From: AEGEAN-183 sp964002385 | GTDB taxonomy: Bacteria > Pseudomonadota > Gammaproteobacteria > Magnimaribacterales > Magnimaribacteraceae | Length of the DNA: 8,166 bases | Direction of reading: 5' to 3' | Assembly: GCA_964002385.1 (NCBI GenBank) | Contig: CAXFFS010000059.1 | Location: 1-8,166 of the forward strand | Part shown: positions 5,024 through 8,166 of the stretch, piece after piece | Numbering within the stretch: the stretch's first letter is position 1 | Layout of the letters: each line of letters begins with the position of its first letter | Notes under the pieces: generated by a model | What the model was told of the DNA's origin: nothing | The model's database searches: none | Seen by the model: only the letters and a program-made list of their open reading frames with translations | Position numbers and translations under genes: made by a program

Positions 5024-6250
5024 ATGAGTGTTTATAAAATGAAGAAATCACACAATTTATTAGAAAGAGCCAAAGAGGTTATTCCAGGAGGAGTTTTTGG
5101 ACATTATAAATATGGAATAAGAGATTCAGGTCCCGTGTTTTTCTCAAGAGCTAAGGGAGCTCATTTTTGGGATATTGATGACAATAAATATATCGATCTT
5201 ATGTGTGCCTATGGTCCAGCAATTTTAGGTTACAACCATCCTGAGGTAGATGAGGCAGCAAAATCTCAGTATGAACTGGGTAACACCGTTAGTCTTGCTT
5301 CACCCGTTATGGTTGATTTAGCGACTACTTTAGTAGAAATGGTCGATGCAGCTGAGTGGGCTCTATTTGGTAAGAATGGTGGTGATAGTACTAGTCTAGC
5401 AGTGATGATCGCCAGGGCGGCAACAGGAAAAGAAAAAATACTAAAAGTTCGTGATGGTTATCATGGGGTTGCATCTTGGATGCAAGAAAAAGGGCGTCCA
5501 GGGACTATCTCTTCAGATACTGACCATGTTTTAACGGTTGAGTGGAATGACTTGCAATCTTTTGAAGAAATTCTAGTTAATCACTCCGATGAAATTGCTT
5601 GTTTTATATCTTCTCCATACAACCATCCAGCATTTAGAGACAATGAACTTCCAACTGAGGGGTATTGGCAAAAAGTATCAGCTCTCTGTAAACAGCACGG
5701 TATAGTTCTTATAGTGGATGATGTCCGTGCAGGTTTCAGAATAAACCTTTCAGGATCAAATGTAGCTTATGGTTTTACCCCAGATCTTATCTGTTTTGGT
5801 AAAGCAATAGCTAATGGTTACCCACTATCAGCTTTAGTGGGCAGTAATGCTCTTAAAGAAGCAGCGGAAGAAGTTTATTTCACCGGTACTCAGTTCTTTA
5901 GTGCTGCACCAATGGCAGCTGCACAAGCAACTCTTTTAGAGTTAAAGAAGTCTGATGCTGCTAACCAGATGACTGACTACGGAAAGAAATTAAAGAGTTC
6001 TTTAATTGAGGCTGCCGATGAATTTGGATATAAATTTATTGTTTCTGGAGCTCCCGCTATGCCATATTTTCGATTAGCTGAGGTTGAAACAAAAGTACAT
6101 TTCTCATGGATAGATGAATGTGTAAAGCGTGGAGTCTATATGTTGGGTTACCACAATCATTTCATTTCTACCGCCCATTCTGAAGAAGATCTGGAAACCG
6201 TAATTCAGGTTGCTAAAGAAGCCTTTACAACACTGAAAAAAAATTACTAG
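5024..6250 (+). CDS. Class III PLP-dependent aminotransferase / glutamate-1-semialdehyde aminomutase-like
   Basis: A 408-residue cytoplasmic fold-type I PLP enzyme. Recognisable blocks in order: ERAKEVIPGGV near the N-terminus, a GAHFWDIDDNKYIDLMCAYGP strand pair, DGYHG (144-148, with the aromatic that stacks on PLP), VDDVRAGFR (231-239) carrying the Asp that holds the PLP nitrogen, and CFGKAIANGYPLSALVG, where Lys260 should form the Schiff base. Two sites differ from typical members: the phosphate-binding NSGTEA motif reads KNGGDST (117-123), and DEVRTGFR reads DDVRAGFR. These suggest a subfamily other than true HemL, so haem synthesis is not assumed. AAGGGGAT at 5008-5015 sets the ATG. It follows pcs by 34 nt and probably shares its transcript; a role in making or recycling an amino alcohol is possible but unproven. 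A terminator follows. Confidence 0.9.
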   Translation: MSVYKMKKSHNLLERAKEVIPGGVFGHYKYGIRDSGPVFFSRAKGAHFWDIDDNKYIDLMCAYGPAILGYNHPEVDEAAKSQYELGNTVSLASPVMVDLATTLVEMVDAAEWALFGKNGGDSTSLAVMIARAATGKEKILKVRDGYHGVASWMQEKGRPGTISSDTDHVLTVEWNDLQSFEEILVNHSDEIACFISSPYNHPAFRDNELPTEGYWQKVSALCKQHGIVLIVDDVRAGFRINLSGSNVAYGFTPDLICFGKAIANGYPLSALVGSNALKEAAEEVYFTGTQFFSAAPMAAAQATLLELKKSDAANQMTDYGKKLKSSLIEAADEFGYKFIVSGAPAMPYFRLAEVETKVHFSWIDECVKRGVYMLGYHNHFISTAHSEEDLETVIQVAKEAFTTLKKNY

Positions 6251-6265
6251 GAGATTAAAAGGGTG

Positions 6266-6410
6266 TATAACAAAAAAGGGACTGGCTCAGTCCCCTTTCC
6301 TGTTGTTCGCAGGGCGAGAGCTTTTGGTTATTGTGTTTTCGTTCTCTCGCTTCCACTTCAAAAACTTTAACTTTGTTATATTGGTGTTGCCACCTTCTAA
6401 CCCGTTTTTG
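6266..6410. repeat. Nested inverted-repeat structure, tentatively attC/VCR-like
   Basis: Outer arms TATAACAAA (6266-6274) and TTTGTTATA (6372-6380) are perfect 9-bp complements. Between them lie the GGGACTG/CAGTCCC terminator hairpin and a second perfect stem, GCGAGAG (6314-6320) with CTCTCGC (6344-6350). An alternative outer pairing joins CAAAAAAGGG (6271-6280) to CCCGTTTTTG (6401-6410) with a single mismatch, and GGTG/CACC forms a short hairpin at 6383-6394. From memory of the Vibrio cholerae repeat (VCR), shared blocks in the same order are TAACAAA, GGGACTG...CAGTCCC, TTGTGTTT, GTTAT and GTTGCCA. Canonical L boxes and a clear GTTRRRY end are missing, and no integrase is in the window, so this could instead be a terminator plus a structured RNA. 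Confidence 0.35.
6272..6298. terminator. Bidirectional intrinsic terminator between converging genes
   Basis: GGGACTG at 6278-6284 pairs perfectly with CAGTCCC at 6288-6294 around a three-base GCT loop, and the flanking AAA (6275-6277) can pair with TTT (6296-6298) if C6295 bulges. Read on the minus strand the stem is followed by six T's (A6272-A6277 on plus), a classic terminator for the leftward 69-residue gene. On the plus strand the tail is only CTTTCC, so termination of the aminotransferase unit should be weaker. It lies 27 bases after the aminotransferase stop. Confidence 0.8.
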
Positions 6411-6469
6411 GTTTCGCCCGATTAGAATAACAGAATATACATTAAAAGAAACATTTATTTAACGCCTAG
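6299..6469. other. Non-coding convergent gap, remainder
   Basis: Beyond the terminator, no open frame with a ribosome binding site is visible on either strand up to the stop of the leftward 69-residue gene. The stretch holds the inner GCGAGAG/CTCTCGC stem, the right outer arm and, at 6457-6463, ATTTAAC, which fits the RYYYAAC core used by integron recombination sites but is short enough to occur by chance. From about 6421 to 6460 the sequence is plain A/T-rich DNA. Confidence 0.5.
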
Positions 6470-6679
6470 TCACTTTTTATACTTCTCGTATATTTTACAA
6501 GATTGTGGTTTGTTGTCTGTCCTTGAATAAAGTTGAACCAATCCCCCTGAATGGCCCACAAATACATAAGTATTTACACACCATACCCCGATCGACTCTT
6601 GTCTTTCTATCAAATAAATCTCACTATAAGCACTCAGAGAGAATGCTATAGCTATCATTGTTGTTAGTAATTTCTTCAT
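6470..6679 (-). CDS. Small exported protein of unknown function (69 aa)
   Basis: The frame extends to a TTG at 6694, but the better start is the ATG at 6677-6679: on the minus strand GGGAG stands eight bases before it, and that TTG start would include the ribosome binding site as codons. The product opens MKKLLTTMIAIAFSLSAYS, a clear signal peptide with a likely cut after Ser19. The mature part is about 50 residues with two cysteines (Cys34 and Cys61) that could form a disulfide in the periplasm, an ESIGVWCVNTYVFVG strand-like core, and a lysine-rich tail. I do not recognise a named domain; short secreted proteins with a 'VWCV..Y.FV....C' layout occur in marine bacteria. It is the last leftward gene before the terminator at 6272-6298. 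Confidence 0.65.
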   Translation of the reverse strand: MKKLLTTMIAIAFSLSAYSEIYLIERQESIGVWCVNTYVFVGHSGGLVQLYSRTDNKPQSCKIYEKYKK

Positions 6680-6692
6680 TTGTTTTTCTCCC

Positions 6693-6724
6693 AATATAAA
6701 GAACCTAGCATAGCACTAAGTCAA
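6693..6724 (-). promoter_or_regulatory. Weak candidate promoter for the 69-residue exported protein
   Basis: On the minus strand TTGACT (five of six -35 bases, plus coordinates 6719-6724) is followed after 19-20 bases by TTATAT or TATATT (plus 6693-6699). The spacing is longer than the 17 bases preferred by sigma-70, so the call is weak. Just upstream on this strand, a 6-bp inverted repeat (ATCCAA at 6724-6729 with TTGGAT at 6738-6743) lies in the same 91-bp gap and overlaps the -35 by one base. Confidence 0.3.
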
Positions 6725-6770
6725 TCCAATAATCCGTTTGGATATTGAAGCAGGGAGATTTGGTTTGGGT

Positions 6771-7181
6771 TTAGATTTTATTTTTTTTCAATGCTTCTTT
6801 GAAATAGGTATCACGTTTTCTAGCGACTTGGTCAACGGTCATGGTTGAACATTTATAGCTTAATTTTTTCTTAGTCATTATCAAAGTCTGCCTATCCAGC
6901 TTTACCTCGACACTTCTATTTTCTCTCCAATACAGAATGGAAGTATCTCCTCTTAATTTATCTCCTATTAAATCTTCGAGTTTTGTTAAAAAATTCTGTT
7001 TGCTTGAATTGTATAAAACTCTGCCTTTATCAAAATCAATTCTGTACCAGTACGTATCGTGGACTTCTTCAAAGTTTGCTTTTCCACCAGATGAACTGTC
7101 AGGCTTGCATTCTAATCCTCTAGCTTCTGACCAAGCATTAGTCGCTAATAGCAGGCTTAGGAGTAAGAGTAGTTTTTTCAT
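6771..7181 (-). CDS. Small exported protein of unknown function (136 aa)
   Basis: The product begins MKKLLLLLSLLLATNAWSEA, a textbook signal peptide with a likely cut after Ser18. The mature part, about 118 residues, has just two cysteines, Cys25 in GLECKP and Cys111 in SYKCST, placed near its ends as if to close one disulfide-linked domain. The middle alternates strand-like segments (YWYRIDFDKGRVLY, TSILYWREN, VEVKLDRQTLIMT), resembling a small beta-barrel or sandwich; the layout 'C..., then DR.TL...Y.C' is shared by many unnamed short periplasmic proteins of marine bacteria. The C-terminus is a charged helix rich in lysine. On the minus strand AAAGAGGG (plus 7189-7196) sets the ATG, 17 nt after the stop of the dioxygenase gene, so the two are probably co-transcribed. 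Role unknown. Confidence 0.75.
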   Translation of the reverse strand: MKKLLLLLSLLLATNAWSEARGLECKPDSSSGGKANFEEVHDTYWYRIDFDKGRVLYNSSKQNFLTKLEDLIGDKLRGDTSILYWRENRSVEVKLDRQTLIMTKKKLSYKCSTMTVDQVARKRDTYFKEALKKNKI

Positions 7182-7198
7182 TTAACTGCCCTCTTTAA

Positions 7199-8083
7199 TC
7201 AATTCTTTGGCTTAGTTCTGTCTAAGTCTTCTTGTGTTCCCATGCCCTCTGTACCTTTATCTTTATCCAAAGCGTATTCAGGTGTACTTATCTCAGGATT
7301 TTCTCCGGGTTTACCTGGAGGTGTGAAATATCCCAAAGCATATTGACCCATGCTGTATCCGATTAACTTTTGCAATTTTGGATTGAGATTTTTAGCTAGG
7401 TCTGGCGGAGTGGATAGATACTGATTTTCTTCTTGTCTCAGCCAGCCCAGAGTATAGGTAATATTTAGTCCGATACGATCTTCATCCGATTCATTAGCTC
7501 CCCCACTATGAAAAACTGAACCGGAGTAGAGAAGAACAGACCCCAAAGACATCTCGGCTTTAGAGATTTCAGACTCAGTTACTTCATGTCTGTCTTCCCA
7601 CTTAGTGCTGCCCACTGCTAGTCTTGTTGCTCCATTGGTTTTGGTAAAGTCAGTTAAAGCCCACATGGTATTGAGCTGAGGCTCAACATGGCTCAGATGT
7701 TTACCCCAAGCCCAACGGTCTCTGTGTATGACTTGGGCTCTTTCTCCTGGTCGAATACGTATTATTTGTGTGAGATGAAGTTGATAGCGCTCGCAATAGT
7801 CCAACAGAAACTCATCACAAAGACCTAAAATAAGGTTATCTTCAATTAGTTCTCTGCATTTTTCTGATCGAGACACAAGACCACCAGTACGTGTAGTAAG
7901 CCTTCCTCCAAAACCATCTTGCCCATTATTAGTGGCTTCCATGTAGGGATCGGTCTCTTTTCTAAGCTGGTTAACAAACTTTTCATTCAAGACGTTGTCA
8001 ATTACAAGAGCACCATCAGACTTAAGAGTCTTAGTTATTTTCTCTATGGAATCCGTTTTTTTGAAGTGCTTTAATTCAGACAT
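7199..8083 (-). CDS. Phytanoyl-CoA dioxygenase (PhyH) family Fe(II)/2-oxoglutarate oxygenase
   Basis: A 294-residue cytoplasmic protein with no signal peptide. The double-stranded beta-helix motifs are complete: the iron ligands His120-x-Asp122 in QVIHRDRWAWGKH and His192 in SVFHSGG, and Arg203 in DEDRIGLNITY, placed to bind 2-oxoglutarate. RTGGLVSRSEKCREL (65-79) and LHLTQIIRIRPGE are also typical of this PhyH subgroup, which is common in marine bacteria. Members hydroxylate small molecules or lipids using O2 and 2-oxoglutarate, releasing succinate and CO2; the substrate here is unknown. A GYFTPPGKPGENPE segment and a hydrophilic Asp/Lys-rich tail close the protein. Only a weak AAGAT/AAGAG precedes the ATG. 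It heads a leftward unit with the 136-residue exported protein. Confidence 0.92.
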   Translation of the reverse strand: MSELKHFKKTDSIEKITKTLKSDGALVIDNVLNEKFVNQLRKETDPYMEATNNGQDGFGGRLTTRTGGLVSRSEKCRELIEDNLILGLCDEFLLDYCERYQLHLTQIIRIRPGERAQVIHRDRWAWGKHLSHVEPQLNTMWALTDFTKTNGATRLAVGSTKWEDRHEVTESEISKAEMSLGSVLLYSGSVFHSGGANESDEDRIGLNITYTLGWLRQEENQYLSTPPDLAKNLNPKLQKLIGYSMGQYALGYFTPPGKPGENPEISTPEYALDKDKGTEGMGTQEDLDRTKPKN

Positions 8084-8133
8084 ACTCTTATCTTAATACG
8101 TCTAGCGTCCACGTGCGAAAATAGTATCAAAAT

Positions 8134-8160
8134 ATTGTACGTAGAATATGCATAAAGCAA
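8134..8160 (-). promoter_or_regulatory. Weak candidate promoter for the PhyH gene
   Basis: On the minus strand TACAAT (five of six -10 bases, plus coordinates 8134-8139) follows TTGCTT (three of six -35 bases, plus 8155-8160) after a short 15-bp spacer. The -10 would place a transcript start about 45 bases ahead of the PhyH ATG. The -35 is poor. A CACGTG palindrome at 8110-8115 lies between this site and the gene. Confidence 0.3.
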
Positions 8161-8166
8161 GTCGTA

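Noticed and set aside
6937..7185. 82-residue plus-strand open frame opposite the 136-residue exported protein
   Set aside because: The opposite frame has a proper signal peptide and Shine-Dalgarno; this one has neither.
8110..8115. CACGTG palindrome upstream of the PhyH gene
   Set aside because: Six bases alone are expected by chance and no flanking symmetry extends it.

Overview
The window reads as chromosomal DNA from an AT-rich, free-living Gammaproteobacterium, most likely marine. The clues are a CsrA with the classic gammaproteobacterial sequence, a csrA followed by tRNA-Arg(ACG) (the order seen in Escherichia coli, where csrA precedes a serV-argVYZQ tRNA cluster), CCA encoded in the tRNA gene, and a gene set (PQQ dehydrogenase, DoxX, MAPEG, SnoaL-like, PhyH) common in uncultivated marine gammaproteobacteria. 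The genus cannot be fixed from this window.

Layout. (1) 2-1642, plus strand: the 3' part of a PQQ-dependent (glucose-dehydrogenase-like) quinoprotein, a DoxX-family membrane protein and a SRPBCC-fold protein, packed like an operon. (2) 1643-2029: a csrA leader with a perfect 9-bp inverted repeat abutting a GGGGGGA Shine-Dalgarno, csrA itself, then a good promoter and tRNA-Arg(ACG). (3) 2047-3360: an exported M20-family amidohydrolase starting 17 nt after the tRNA with no visible terminator between them. (4) 3357-3767, minus strand: a MAPEG membrane protein whose stop codon overlaps that of the amidohydrolase. (5) 3838-6250, plus strand: SnoaL/NTF2-like protein, phosphatidylcholine synthase (Pcs) and a class III PLP aminotransferase, probably one operon. 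(6) 6251-6469: a non-coding convergent junction holding a strong hairpin terminator inside a larger nested inverted-repeat structure with some likeness to Vibrio integron repeats (VCR/attC); this likeness is tentative. (7) 6470-8083, minus strand: a phytanoyl-CoA-dioxygenase-like Fe(II)/2-oxoglutarate enzyme, followed by two small unrecognised exported proteins of 136 and 69 residues.

How the genes may work together. The first block suggests periplasmic substrate oxidation linked to the membrane. The Pcs block points to phosphatidylcholine made directly from choline and CDP-diacylglycerol; the adjacent aminotransferase has altered active-site motifs and an unknown substrate. I see no phage, transposon, CRISPR array or defence system. 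The parts most worth a second look are the structured region at 6251-6469, the two small secreted unknowns beside it, the csrA leader, and the Pcs-aminotransferase pairing.
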